From Amaurobius ferox (taxonomy: Eukaryota > Arthropoda > Arachnida > Araneae > Amaurobiidae), in NCBI GenBank assembly GCA_951213105.1, contig OX578155.1, forward strand, positions 35,874,484 through 35,938,483: a DNA stretch of 64,000 nucleotides. Reading direction: 5' to 3'. Of the stretch, positions 22,701 to 34,439 are shown piece by piece (position 1 is the first letter of the stretch; each line of letters opens with the position of its first letter). Under the pieces are notes generated by a model. It was not told the DNA's origin. It searched no databases and saw only the letters and a program-made list of their open reading frames with translations. Position numbers and translations under genes: made by a program.

Positions 22701-25650
22701 TGTCAAATCAAAACAAATTTTAATTTTATTTACATAAAAATGTTTCAAATATTTTGTTAAATCTTATATAGTCCAATTTCCCATTCTAATCAGTCAATAT
22801 TAAATTTCAAATATTTGAAATACAGTACATACATCATTTATATACGTTTCTACATAGCTCGTCAAACATTCCTATCCAGTGACATTAATTTCAATTGCAT
22901 ATTTTCACAGGTATACGCTTTACTTCACTGGTCCCTAGAGTAGTGTATAAATAGTGCTTTACTATAGTTAAAAATATGCATTTTCTGTTTAACAGTATAA
23001 TCTGTTTGAACAACTTCAACTGCATAATAATAATGTTGCTTGATATTACCTAATTTCAATTTATAACATGTTTATAAAGAAGGAGTTTATCCAACATATA
23101 TTTTAAATCAACTTACTGAATGCTGTTTTTGAAAATAATAGACAATAGTTACTAATTTAATTTTATATGAAGATGGATTTGATATCCTAGGATGCATGAA
23201 TAGATGCAAATTGACTTACCTAGTTAATAATGATGTTATCAGATTTATCCTGATGTAATGAGATATAATGAAACTGAAAATACATATACCAGATAAACGT
23301 TTGACTTGTTATCACTGCATCCAACCGATGCTAAAGTATTTCGTTAAGATTAGATAGTAATATATTATCTAAATCGAATTATAGTTGTTGAAGTAATAAA
23401 GATATTGAAATTAATATTTGTTTCAAATAAATAATTTTGGGTTTAGAAATTAATAATATTTTGACTAAATGTTTCAAACTGAAATTATTCAAGAGATTGA
23501 AAAATAAAATTTCAGGTTTTATATTTCGGATGTGTTATACAGAATAACAAGTGTAAAGAGGATTTTAATTGAATTAACGTTGAGTTAAATTCAAAATGTT
23601 CTGAAAAATTTGAATGATGTATCAATACATGCCTTTTAAATTTGAATATCAAAATTTTGTATGTTCAAAATTCAAAGTGTAGGATAATACACATGTAATT
23701 GTTATTAAACATTTCCAAAGTTTAAATATTGGTTGTTAAATTTTAAACCTAATTTGAAATAAACATGTTTAAGAGTTAAAATGCCGGTCGAAATCAGGAG
23801 GTCATAAGAAACAACAACGAGTTAAAATGTAAATAATTTTAACTCGAACACCAAATGAATTCTAAACGCACAATAAATGTATATTATGTTAGTGTGAACT
23901 GCGAAGAATGATAGCATTTGAAACCATAATCTTCCATAATAGCTTACTGGCTGTTAAAAATTTGGCAGCTCATTACTGGGTACAGATCAAACTTCAAAGT
24001 ATTTCATAAACATTAGATAATGGCTATTAGTGTTTACTTTCTTCAGAATGTTACTTAATATCAATAAAATCTCAAAATCAACACCCATACAATTGAAATG
24101 AAACTTCATATATATGCTATTTAAATTACAACTTGGTATATACATATAGAATATATATTAATGTTATTAGTAATTTCATTAATTTGTATAACATCTTTAC
24201 ACTCATTACTATAACACACTATGATAAACAAATGAGCTATGAATCACATTAAAAAATATATTGTTGTCTTCTACACAAATTTAATTAGCTTAGAAGGAAA
24301 TAAATCAAAGTTTCTCCTTTAATTTAACTGATACAACAATAAAAACATCTGACCACTTAAGTTATTTAAACAGGCCAGGTGAAATATTGCAGTACAAGTT
24401 TTGATATATTCATATTTGGTCGGCGATCTTCTATCTAACATTAGATACTATAAAAAATAAGTTAGAAAATCATTCAATCGGATTATTACAGATGTATAAG
24501 GTATAACGTCCCAGTGTCAGCATTTTACTCGCAAAAATTGTAATAAATATATCGTATACTACTTACCTAAATTTAAGACATTTTTGTTATTTTACGAACG
24601 TGTATATATATCCATATATTGTTACACAACGTTATATCTTTGCACTATTTCTTTCTATCATAATTTTCTTCCCGATTTAATAACAAACATTTTTTTCCAT
24701 GTATAATCTCGAACACAGAATACCATATTATATATTAATCTGTGATCTGGAAGACAACTTCAAAGTGTATACTAGGCTCCGCCCATGACGTCATCAAACT
24801 TAGCCAATAGCGAAGAATCGACTTCACAGCAGAGGGTATAGCGCGTACGTTTTCGGAGCATGCATATGGCATTCTGTGTTCAATATGATGGGGGATTTTG
24901 TTCGGCTCTCGATGGTCAAACGTGCTTTTTACAGTTTCTCTTTCTCTGTCGGTTTATAACGGATGCTTGATTTGTATATCAAGGATAACTCAAATTTGTA
25001 TATTTTGGAAAGTTTCAATCTACTATTCTGTGATTGAAAAATGAAGAAAATAAGATTTCTTTACACCGACCCCTTTATAATCAAAAATCCAATTAGCAGA
25101 TTAGATAAAAATAAAATTTCAGATTTTTGAATTCAAAATTGATAAACTATTTTTAATTTTACTTAAAGTTTAACACAACTAAAAAGCCAAAATTTTTAAG
25201 CAACGGCAATGTTTCAGAAAATAAACAGTCATTCCACTCTTTATTTTATCAAATAATCCAAATAAGAAAAAGTCTTGTTAATTAATGTATTTGGAGACGC
25301 ATTAAAATCAGTAGAAATTAAAAATATAGCATAGTCATTTCACAGTATAAATAATCTAAAAGTATTTTATTTCTAATGCTATCTGCTTCAACACATCCAG
25401 CAAATCAGCCTGAACAGACAGAAAATTAAAAATAATTCTATCTCAAACAAGCTAATTAACTGGCTTATGTCAAGCTTTTCTAATCAACTGGCAGTAGATT
25501 AGTAGAATCAAAAGTTCTATGTATACAAATGAATAAATATAATCATGATAAGAATCCTAAACGACAAGATCCCTTATTTCTAAAGGTGTTTATTGCGATT
25601 ACATATGCATACTAAATAAAACAATAGATTAAATACTTTTAGGATAGAAA
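19706..25650. other. Long AT-rich stretch, almost featureless
   Basis: Apart from the repeat arm at 24690-24895 and a perfect 11-bp hairpin (CGAGTTAAAAT with its complement, 23818-23846), I see no genes, tRNAs or clear repeats. ORFs of 63-70 codons are what chance gives. 18904-19617 is similar. It could be intron or intergenic DNA. Confidence 0.5.
24690..24895. repeat. Partial relative of the long-TIR element arm
   Basis: Read on the minus strand it resembles 18540-18735. Shared blocks include TGACGTCATGGGCGGAGCCT (plus-strand complement near 24775-24793), AGTATACACTTTGAAGTT, TTCTTCGCTATTGG and GTATAATCTCGA. The end CGCGTACGTTTTCGGA (about 24843) matches the complement of 15758-15775 on the other arm. 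It is therefore a solo or truncated terminus of the same repeat family, again with a TGACGTCA palindrome (24786-24793). Confidence 0.65.
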
Positions 25651-25656
25651 TAATTC

Positions 25657-25743
25657 ACGTACCTTTTGTGTCAGTTACCTTACACCTTTCTGGTAGGTCG
25701 GACGGTCTGGGTTTCAACAACAACAACAACGTACCTTTTGTGT
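25657..25743 (+). mobile_element. Tail-only SINE unit (57 bp, type 1) with 15-bp target duplication
   Basis: The insert (25672-25728) consists of CAGTTACCTTACACCTTTCT to GGACGGTCTGGGTTTCAACAACAACAA, which is the exact 3' end of the full SINE. Perfect 15-bp copies of ACGTACCTTTTGTGT flank it (25657-25671 and 25729-25743). It is a strongly 5'-truncated SINE insertion and shows that the (CAA)n tail is the true 3' end used for target-primed reverse transcription. Confidence 0.88.
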
Positions 25744-26000
25744 TTGCAAGAAACTCAGCAAATTGGTCATTTTAAAACAATTACAATCGGAAAATCAAAT
25801 GTACACAGCCCAGAATTGTAATACACGATTAAATACATGTCAACCATGTAAAAGAAGTGACAAAAATATTAAATTAACAGCTTAAAATTGTAATAAATTC
25901 GGACCACGTGGAAATATAACACACACACATTGACTTGCGGTGAAGAAAAGAAATAACCCATTTCTTTCCTCCGTACCACAGAATACTATATCTGTGCTCT

Positions 26001-27653
26001 GTGTGTGTAGTTCCCCGACAGGAAGACTTATCGCTCTGGCAATTCGCTAAAAGACTCAGAAAACCTCAAATTAAACTCCCGCCACTAATAGATGGCGCTA
26101 ATATTGCGTACTCAGACGAAGAAAAGGCAGAGGCGCTTGCTAGGCATTACGAAAAGCAATTTGAACCAAACCACGATCTAATGTGTCAGGACACCCTAAG
26201 AATGGTTAGACAAACTCTAAACAATTTCAGGAACTCCCCGGTCACGGCTGAGATTAACCCAGCCACCGCGCAAGAAATAGTAGAGATTATCAAAAACCTT
26301 AAAAACCGTAAAAGCCCAGGGCACGACAAAATCAGGAATATCGCGGTAAAAAACCTACCCTTAAATATAATATTTTACTTGACCATCTTAATAAATAAAA
26401 TACTAGAACTAAATTATTTCCCCAAAGAATGGAAGGAAGCGATAATTATAGCGATCCATAAACCTGGTGAGGATGCCTCAATTCCAGCCAACTACAGACC
26501 AATCAGTTTGTTGCCGACACTTAGTAAAATTACTGAGAAAATAATTCTTAAGAGACTGAACACGCACCTTAGTGAGAATGACATTATCATTCCGGAGCAG
26601 TTTGGATTTCGGCCAAAACACTCCACCACTCATCAATTGCTGAGAGTGGTAGAGTACATTTCTTCTGGTTTTAATAATAAGACACCCACAGCTGCGATTT
26701 TTCTTGACATCCAAAAAGCCTTTGATAAAGTGTGGCACTGTGGATTAGCTTACAAATTGATCACTCTAAAAGTCCCTGACGCACTTGTCAAACTTTTAAT
26801 TTCATACCTAAATAACAGACACTTTCAAGTCAGAGTAAAAAATAACTTATCTACACCCAAGCTCATTAAAAGTAGTGTACCGCAAGGATCCATCCTGGGC
26901 CCGACACTCTTTAACATATATCTAAATGACATTCCCAGGACCCCAGACACGGAGCTGGCACTCTATGCAGACGACAGCGCGATACTTGCAAAACACCCTT
27001 ACGTCTCAGTAATGCACAGACAGCTACAACAACACTTAGACATACTCCAAACATGGCTGGAAAAATGGCGAATAAAATTAAATCCCAATAAATGTCATTG
27101 GATTTATTTCTCAAGAAAACGTAAACCTCCGCCTCCTCTGTACATAAACAACCATGCCCTAAAAGCGGAAAAATCTACTAAATACCTAGGTGTAACGATA
27201 GACTCCCACCTAACTTGGAAACTGCACGTAACGAACATAATCAAAAAAGCGTATATAACCATAGGAGCCTTATACCCAATGATAGGAAACGGAAATCTAA
27301 GTTATCAAAATAAACTCCTAATTTATAAATCGGTCATCTGCCCGGGAATGCTGTATGCAGCACCCGTATGGGGATATGCCTGTAAAACTACCATAGACTT
27401 ATTAGAGACAAGACAAAACAAAACCCTAAGGATTATAAGGAAAGCCCCTAGATACTTAAGAAACTCGGTAATTAGGAAAGACTTCAAAATAAAAACTGTT
27501 AGAGCCCAAATCAAAAAGCTAGCGCTTAAATTCTACAAAAATCTGCCATCTGTCCCAAATGAACTATTATTTAATCTGCATGACTATGATCATCGCAAGG
27601 CTAAATCTCGTAAGAGACCCCGCTCGGTACTTAACTTTGATATTCGGTACTAG
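26001..27653 (+). CDS. Jockey-clade LINE reverse transcriptase, 5'-truncated ORF2
   Basis: The frame is open for about 550 codons and encodes a non-LTR reverse transcriptase. Visible blocks: ANYRPISLLPTLSKITEK, IPEQFGFRPKHST, AIFLDIQKAFDKVWH (catalytic Asp near residue 236), SVPQGSILGPTLFNIYLNDI, LALYADDSAIL (YADD at residues 322-325), NPNKC, and KYLGVTIDSHLTWKLHV. The C-terminus (RAQIKKLALKFY to KRPRSVLNFD) is like Jockey elements, and no RNase H follows. The endonuclease domain is missing; the match begins at about PRQEDLSLWQF, so the given first codon (GTG) is not a real start but the truncation point. The core motifs are intact with no stop, so the copy is young. A possible 9-bp target duplication GTGCTCTGT (25994-26002 and 27949-27957) would bound it. 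Its 3' end does not resemble the SINE tail, so it is not obviously the SINE's partner. Confidence 0.93.
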   Translation: MCVVPRQEDLSLWQFAKRLRKPQIKLPPLIDGANIAYSDEEKAEALARHYEKQFEPNHDLMCQDTLRMVRQTLNNFRNSPVTAEINPATAQEIVEIIKNLKNRKSPGHDKIRNIAVKNLPLNIIFYLTILINKILELNYFPKEWKEAIIIAIHKPGEDASIPANYRPISLLPTLSKITEKIILKRLNTHLSENDIIIPEQFGFRPKHSTTHQLLRVVEYISSGFNNKTPTAAIFLDIQKAFDKVWHCGLAYKLITLKVPDALVKLLISYLNNRHFQVRVKNNLSTPKLIKSSVPQGSILGPTLFNIYLNDIPRTPDTELALYADDSAILAKHPYVSVMHRQLQQHLDILQTWLEKWRIKLNPNKCHWIYFSRKRKPPPPLYINNHALKAEKSTKYLGVTIDSHLTWKLHVTNIIKKAYITIGALYPMIGNGNLSYQNKLLIYKSVICPGMLYAAPVWGYACKTTIDLLETRQNKTLRIIRKAPRYLRNSVIRKDFKIKTVRAQIKKLALKFYKNLPSVPNELLFNLHDYDHRKAKSRKRPRSVLNFDIRY

Positions 27654-27950
27654 GAACGTCCCACCTTAATCAGTTGATATTAATGAAAACTCGCGATCTT
27701 TGGTTTTCTACAAAATGTTTAAAATCCTAAACTGCTAAAATGCTAGGTTACCCTCAGATCTGCATCAACCCCCCCAAACTGCTTAAACTCTTAATGTGCA
27801 ACAAACTGCCACACTAGGAGCTAGGACAAATAATAAAAACAGTAAATTAAAAACCTCGAACCTCCAACTATGGACCAATGAAATAATGTCACAGTATGAA
27901 GATAAGAACCACACCTAGAGATTGGAGATTAAAGGCGCTTCGCGCCTGGT
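27654..27950 (+). mobile_element. Probable 3' untranslated region of the Jockey element
   Basis: No ORF follows the stop. The sequence is less AT-rich than the surroundings and ends near a short hairpin GGCGCTTCGCGCC (27934-27946), just before the possible target duplication GTGCTCTGT. No poly(A) tail is evident, so the exact 3' end is uncertain. Confidence 0.4.
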
Positions 27951-28027
27951 GCTCTGTTCTTGATGAAACTCTATGAATAATTATCCCCGAACTAATGCGC
28001 AGGTGCTTTCGGAGGTGACGGTGCGTT

Positions 28028-28310
28028 GCCTACGTAATAATAAAACGTGATAATAAAATGCGCGTTGCCTACGTAGTAATAATGACGAGCGGATAAAAGA
28101 ACAAAGTTCCAAATGACGCCAGAAAATTTTCAACGAATCAAAATTCAGCAGCTTTGACAACGTTTCTTTTCTAGCAATGTTTTGCGCAGTGTGCTTGTAA
28201 AGTGATAATATATCGGATTATCACATGTTTCTAAAATGTTTGAAAATTTTCAGAAATATCTTATGTAGTGCTCATCTGGATTTAATTTTGGGGAATAGTT
28301 CAGCATATAA
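28028..28310. repeat. Inverted repeat X-Y, intact copy
   Basis: This GC-richer block holds two direct copies of GCGTTGCCTACGTA (about 28022 and 28062). Its first part (X, about 28050-28200) is the reverse complement of 43690-43840 (shared TTTTATCCGCTCGT, GAAAATTTTCTG and GCAAAACATTGCT motifs). Its second part (Y, about 28220-28300) is the reverse complement of 33590-33665 (shared TTCTAAAATGTT and CTTATGTAGTGCTCATCTG). The far copy is therefore the same sequence split by a 9.9-kb insertion. The pair may be termini of a larger long-TIR element. Confidence 0.75.
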
Positions 28311-30031
28311 TTCGTTGTATAGTTTATTTTGAGGGTAGTTAGAATATAATTAGTTGTATAATCTATACAATACTATAAACAAATCCATCGGATGTTGAAT
28401 TTGTTTACATCTACTCCAACTGATAAACAAGAAGTCAAGGTACTTTTGATGTTTATTTATTTAATTTGTTTTAATGCAATAATTTGCTTTAAAAGAAATA
28501 TGAGAAAGTTATGAACCTCTGGCCAATCTTATGCTTTTAACAATATGATTTTGCATTTTGGTGCTTTGGTAGATAAGGATTACCGTCAGAAATTATTTGA
28601 TATCACTCGCGCTATTGAATTGATTTAAATTTCATTTCATTTACGAGATCTAGATGGTATCTTACTTAGACAGACATGATTTTTAATATGCTGTCAATGT
28701 TTTGATACTATTTAGAACTTTATTACTACATTTCACTGAATAAAAAATAGAATATTTTTTAAACTTTTTGTTTGCTTTCTTTGTAATATATAGTACACTA
28801 TATATATAATATATATATATGTATGTGTTACATATACTGTGTATGCTTGACACTATTTTTCATTAATCTTCCTCTGAAATGATGAATTAACTCATTTGTG
28901 TTAAAAACCTATTTTCAATCTACAAGATCTTGTTTAATATTCGACTTAAAACTACAAACCAAATAACACGTGGTAAGCCATGTGCTTGATAACTTAATGT
29001 AATTTTTTTTTTTCATTCGACCAAGTATATGATGACCAAATAATTTAAAATATATGAAATTTCAAGGTAATATATAAAAATAATAGAAATCATAATCATA
29101 TGTCACTACAGAGAAATAATATAATTTCTTAAAATAGTTGTGTACTTTTTATTGTTCAACATAGTTTACTTTTGGAGTATTTGGTATCAGTGTTTTTCTG
29201 AAGACTTTTTGGCCGCGGGGAGGGGGGGGGGAATAAAATTTTAGGGAAGGCAAGTTTTCTATTGGCCTATATAAATATATCTAAATGGTATGTCATATAA
29301 ATAGAAACTAGGTTAACATAAAATGTCTCTGGGGTGGGCTAGTTATGAAACTGCTCAACTTGAAATAGCTATTTCAAACTCGTCATATGTTTATAATATT
29401 GTTATAAATATATTAATTATGCCCATTTAAAACCATTATTTGTGTATCATACCTAGTGTTAATTTCAACCATAGATTTGTCCTATTTCACTATTTTGTAG
29501 TGATCTTATAGTTTTAAACTTTGCTTAATGTAATTTCTTATTTGATATATTAGTGCCATGAAAATGAAAGAAATTAACCAATACTTCAAGTTAATTTTTA
29601 GGAAATAAAATTCAACAGATAATCACTAATCTTGAAAATACAGACAACTCAAAATGGGAAAAAAATTAATCAGCTTGAAGAGTGACTTCTTCATGATAAA
29701 AATGTATATTTTACAAAATATACAATAAAATTTTAATTTATTTGATGCAAATGTTTTAAAAAGTAATCCAAAATTTCCAAATAACATGCAAAAACTCGGT
29801 CTCTTCCTCCCTCCCTAACTTTTAGAAAATTAATCCTACTTTAATTAGGAAATGCAAAGTATCCTCATCTGGTGAATATTAAAAACAATGAGTAAGATTT
29901 GGAGTAATTAAAAAAAGTTCAGTGAGATGGTATCATTTTCAAGGGCATTTCATATATGTACAAAAACTAAAAATTCCTAAATATCAGTATCATATATGTA
30001 TTTAATTATAAAGTTATTACAGTTATGTATT
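28311..30031. other. AT-rich, no gene seen
   Basis: Contains an AT microsatellite near 28797-28820 and a G-run at 29217-29231. No coding sequence is visible. Confidence 0.5.
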
Positions 30032-30365
30032 TACTAGTTGTTGTTGTTGAGACCCAGACCGTCCGGCCTACCAGAAAGGTGTAAGGTAACTGTTTGGACG
30101 GTCGGGAAGTACCACCCAATTTAGACCGGAACCCAGTGGGGGAGGCATTCACAGGGACCGTACCCTCCTTCCCCTACCACCAACCTCTCGGAAGGACTTT
30201 CGGACCCACATGTTTAACGTGATCGTACTCCGCATGAACACTGCGGCAGTTTTGGCAGTGGCTGGAATCGAACCCGGGCCTACCGAGTGCAACTCCAGCG
30301 CGCTAACCAATGGGCTACCGCGCCCAAAAAAGGATATAATGGAGGGGGCACTATATACTAGTTGT
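30032..30365 (-). mobile_element. tRNA-derived SINE, near full length
   Basis: The core (30042-30325, minus strand) has a tRNA-like head with Pol III boxes (TAGCCCATTGGTTAGCG and GGGTTCGATTCC), a conserved central body, a tail hairpin (ACCGTCC with GGACGGT) and a (CAA)n end. A 10-bp repeat TACTAGTTGT at 30032-30041 and 30356-30365 probably marks the target duplication. If so, the copy carries about 30 extra bases upstream of the usual tRNA head. ORFs across the body are shadows of the SINE sequence. Confidence 0.85.
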
Positions 30366-30471
30366 GTAAGTTTTTTTTATCTTGTATTTTAAAAATATGC
30401 TAATACTTTTAAATATCTTACATTCTTTAAAGTTTTAAAATATTACTCGGAATTAAAATTGTAAAGAGCTT

Positions 30472-30547
30472 TGCTGCCCCAAATGGGAATCAAACTCTGG
30501 ACCTCCGAACTGGCCAGCCGACGCTTTACCGTTGAGCTACTGGGACG
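30472..30547 (-). tRNA. tRNA-like sequence (degraded tRNA or SINE head)
   Basis: On the minus strand it begins GTCCCAGTAGCTCAACGGTA, with an A-box-like block, and has a B-box-like AGTTTGATTCC about 30 bases further on. The ends can pair over seven bases (GTCCCAG with TTGGGGC, two wobble pairs). The D, anticodon and T stems do not fold well, so it is not a convincing functional tRNA. No SINE body follows. It lies 120 bp from a SINE of another type. Confidence 0.4.
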
Positions 30548-32902
30548 AAATTGGAAGCTCTTATAGTTGAAGAGGACTCTGCAAAATGTTTGGTTAAGTT
30601 TTGTACACATAGAATATGTAGACAATTTGAGATTTTTACAATACAGAATACATCAGTAGAAAACTGTGTATTATAATGCCAAATGTAGAATATGTGTTCT
30701 ACATCCCCACACAATTATAAGTATGTATCCCTCATTATAAATTATTTTCATGTGTACAAGATAAATTTAATTTTGTTCATTCTTTCCTTAGCGGAAATGA
30801 ATCAAAATAAATGTTTTAATTATACTGTAATATATGGAAAGCTGCTCATATGTATGTATTACATATTTTCAACCGTTCAAAATATATAATTTATAATAGC
30901 TTTTATGCATAAATATAAAGTAGCTAGGTAATCTATATTTCTTATTTTACATTTAATGTATTCAATATTTCATTTGTTATGGCAGTATTTTTATATTGCC
31001 AAATAACCTAAATGCATCACATAATTTCAACCATGCTTTAGTTTTTAAAGAAAAAAGTAATCATACTTCTTTTAATGCAAATTAAGGATTAATGGCAGTT
31101 GCATTGTTGACAGCATTTTGAGAAATCAGTATCCTATCTTCAGTTCAACTAAAATAGAATATTTTCATTTTTGACGACTAATTCTTCTAGCACCGAAATT
31201 GCTAAGAAACTAATTGATATATTTAGCCCCTGATAGCTTCAGGCACCACAGCTGATTATTATTGAACCTGCGTATCAACCCAGATCTATTAAACGCATTT
31301 ACAAAATTTTTGCCCATCTTCTGATTTTATTTTTCTTTTAATCGGAAATTGCAAGGCTACTACAAAGCAAAGTAGTTTTGTGATAATAATTCAAAATCAT
31401 ATTGATTTATCTCCAAATGTTTCTTTATGCAAATGGTATACACTTAAAAAGTGTTTACTTTTAAAATTTATATATGATGCTTTATTTTTCAACATCTAAA
31501 TATTAGATAGTATTTGTTTACTTTTCAATATCTCATCTTGAAATGTCTTTTTTACTGCCAATAAAGTTGCCAACGTTTAAATACAGTTATAATTGAAGCA
31601 TTTCATATTTTTTTAGAATTACTTTTAATTCTCATTTTATAATTGGAAATCTAGTTTTAAAATTTCAATTTGCATTTAATGTATTCATAGCATTCAATGC
31701 ATTTTTCTAAATTTTATTGTATCAGACTTGTTTATATTTCAAGTTACTTATGTTCCAAGAGCATTAAAGAGCAAATTATATAAGATTCCTCAATAGGATC
31801 ATTATTACTTTGCTTGAAAATGTAAGAACATATCTACTTGCTTTTTATTTTTATAACAATGCATGTTATCAATAACTTTCTAGGAAAAACTCCTGTGCAT
31901 GTCAATGCTGTCATGATTTTATTTTAAGAAGCGGTATTGAATAGGTAATTTTTAGGCATGTGCATATAAAGTAACAATTCCATTTATTTATTTTTTACCT
32001 GCACATTGCCATATTTAATGAAAAACTACATTATATTTAGAATGATTTGGTTAAGAAACATAAGGAAATTTAAACATAAAACAGTAATGCTTACGCTACA
32101 AAAGAGATTAGAGAAAATTAAATTGTTGTGTAATTAAGTGTGGAAATAAGCAAGAAAAGTTCAAAAGAGACTTTCTAAAATTTACATCTTTTCAGTGAAT
32201 TTTCTTGTATTTAAATTATAATTAGTAAATATTAACATTATTATAACATATAAGACTAAGAGTTTTCATTTTCATAGTTTCGAACATCAAACTTTAGCAT
32301 GATTTTGAGGTACAGTTATTGGTACTGAGGTATTATTATTTCAGACATTTAAACAATAAATTGTGAAGACATTTGTTTTTAATATAAACATAATTAATAT
32401 TAAAATAAGAAACAAATAATCAGTGAAAATATATGGATAACTTTCTGGATACTCTAAACTGAACATGAAAGTAAATATATTTAAAAACTATATTAAAAAA
32501 ATTATTTCAATTATTTTAAAATAATAGTCAACTATATATCACTACTGTTTTTAACTTTCCGATTCATGATGAAAGCCAGACTACAGCACATCTTTATGCT
32601 TTCTAGTTAGTTCTAGCTAGGCGTACATCCATATGTATTGATATACACATACATTCTAAATAAAACGTCTTTTTATTTTAAAAAAAATTCCAAAATACTT
32701 GAAAAAATAGTATATTTTATGACCGACCTGATGTACGTTCAGTATGCTTGTACAAATAAAACATTATCATGATGTCACATGAATCCTCCGTATAGTCAAA
32801 AACATTATCCCTATTAGCGACTGTTTTTATTTGCCTGTAACTCCCAGGGCCACCAATAGGGGGAAGGAAAAGCAAAAGGATGAATTTCATAGGTGCCTGG
32901 AC
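30548..32902. other. AT-rich, no gene seen
   Basis: Only short chance ORFs. No repeat of the families above was recognised until the tail insertion at 32903. 33060-33589 is alike. Confidence 0.5.
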
Positions 32903-33059
32903 CACAAACTATTTGTTGAGACCCAGACCGTCTGACCTACCAGAAAGGTGTTGAAGACCCAGACCGTCCGACTCATCCTGGGGACTTGAGTATCTATTTG
33001 GACGGACGGTACCAGAAAGGTGTAAGGTAACTATTTGGACGGCCGCACAAACTATTTGT
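32903..33059 (-). mobile_element. Nested pair of tail-only SINE insertions
   Basis: The outer insert (32917-33045) is a type-1 SINE tail flanked by perfect 14-bp copies of CACAAACTATTTGT (32903-32916, 33046-33059). Inside it a 58-bp type-2 unit (32952-33009) is flanked by perfect 14-bp copies of TACCAGAAAGGTGT (32938-32951, 33010-33023), which is itself SINE-tail sequence. Two successive insertions of tail-only units are thus dated relative to each other. The inner unit starts at the same place as the 60-bp unit at 19632. Confidence 0.88.
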
Positions 33060-33589
33060 AAAACATTTCAATGTAATACAAAATAGGGGTAGTAAGAGCA
33101 TGAAAAATTCTGTTGGCCTTGGACCCCTTTGTATTGTAAATCTAAACTCACCACCCAACAGTATTCAAATTTGTCCTGCAGATGCCCAACAACAAAGCAA
33201 AGGTATACAAAACAACGAAGACATAAAATCTTAGTTAAAAACATGTATTAAAACAAATCAGTAATACTATCATTTATTGTTTAATTCTGTGATTTTAACA
33301 AAGATATTGCTTTTTAGTTATTTTGACAGAAATAACACTTAATAAAATCTGAAACTTCTATATTAATATAAACTTACTTTCTAAGAATTTACAAAATTAC
33401 TAATTCTGTAATATTCATGGAATTAGCATAAAATGAATATATGTTTTTATATGTTTCATTAGCAAAACTAATTGTGATTGAAGGATATTGAATTAATTTG
33501 TGATTGGGATTTGTAAACTTAAATATATATGTACATCTTTTAATTCAAATATTTAAAACTCCCGTGTGTCAACAAATTATATGCTAAAC

Positions 33590-33733
33590 TATCTCCAAAA
33601 ATTATATTCAGATGAGCACTACATAAGATCGTGCTTAAAAATTTCCAACATTTTAGAAACAGGTGAAAATCCAGCATTTTATTTATTCTACAGATACGTT
33701 TATTTTATAACACGATAGCACAGAATACGTGAG
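33590..33733. repeat. Y half of the split inverted repeat
   Basis: The reverse complement of 28220-28300, up to the TACGTGAG target duplication (33726-33733) of the large hAT-like insertion. The X half continues at 43679. Confidence 0.7.
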
Positions 33734-34439
33734 CAGGGACGTAAGTGGGCAATCTTGGCTGGGGGGGTGTGAAGGAAATTTTTCCGACTAGTATTGAAAA
33801 TTTCCGACTTCACAAACAAGTGAGTTAACTTTTGGTTTTGAACGAGTGCATTGCTGTTCTAGTGACATTTGTCCAGTTCAAAGTCTAAACGGCAATTATT
33901 TGTTTTAATTTTCGAATGTTTTGTGTATATATCCAAATCATACCTCAATTTATAAAAAGAAAAAAGTCTCAAAACCAAATTTTTGGTTTTGAGGGTTTTG
34001 TTTTATAAATAATTTTACATTTGTTATTTTATTATCGGATGTGTTATGCAGATGCCCAAATTTTTAGCTATCATTTGAAACAAGGCAAGTTTCTAGGGCA
34101 AGGATTAGCAGAATGTTAAATATATTTGAAAAAGTATTAAATTTCGTATGCTTTGGGTTTTTTTTTTTCGAATGCACTTGACACATTCCCAGATGATTGC
34201 CTAGCACTTAAAACGTCGCGAGTTTCTATGCCAAGAATTGGTTATGTAAATTTCGGAACATGTATCTTTTTTTTTAGCTAAATTTGGGTCTTTTAATAGG
34301 TTTTTGTAAATAATTAAAACTTATTTTCTAATTTTCGAATGCACATTGCACATTTCCAAATAATTTCCTCAAGAAAGGAGAAAAACACGCGTTTCTAGGC
34401 CAAAAATTATCTTTGTAAGACACGGGATGTGCATGATAG

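Noticed and set aside
30472..30547. Functional tRNA gene
   Set aside because: The boxes and acceptor stem are present, but D, anticodon and T stems do not fold properly.
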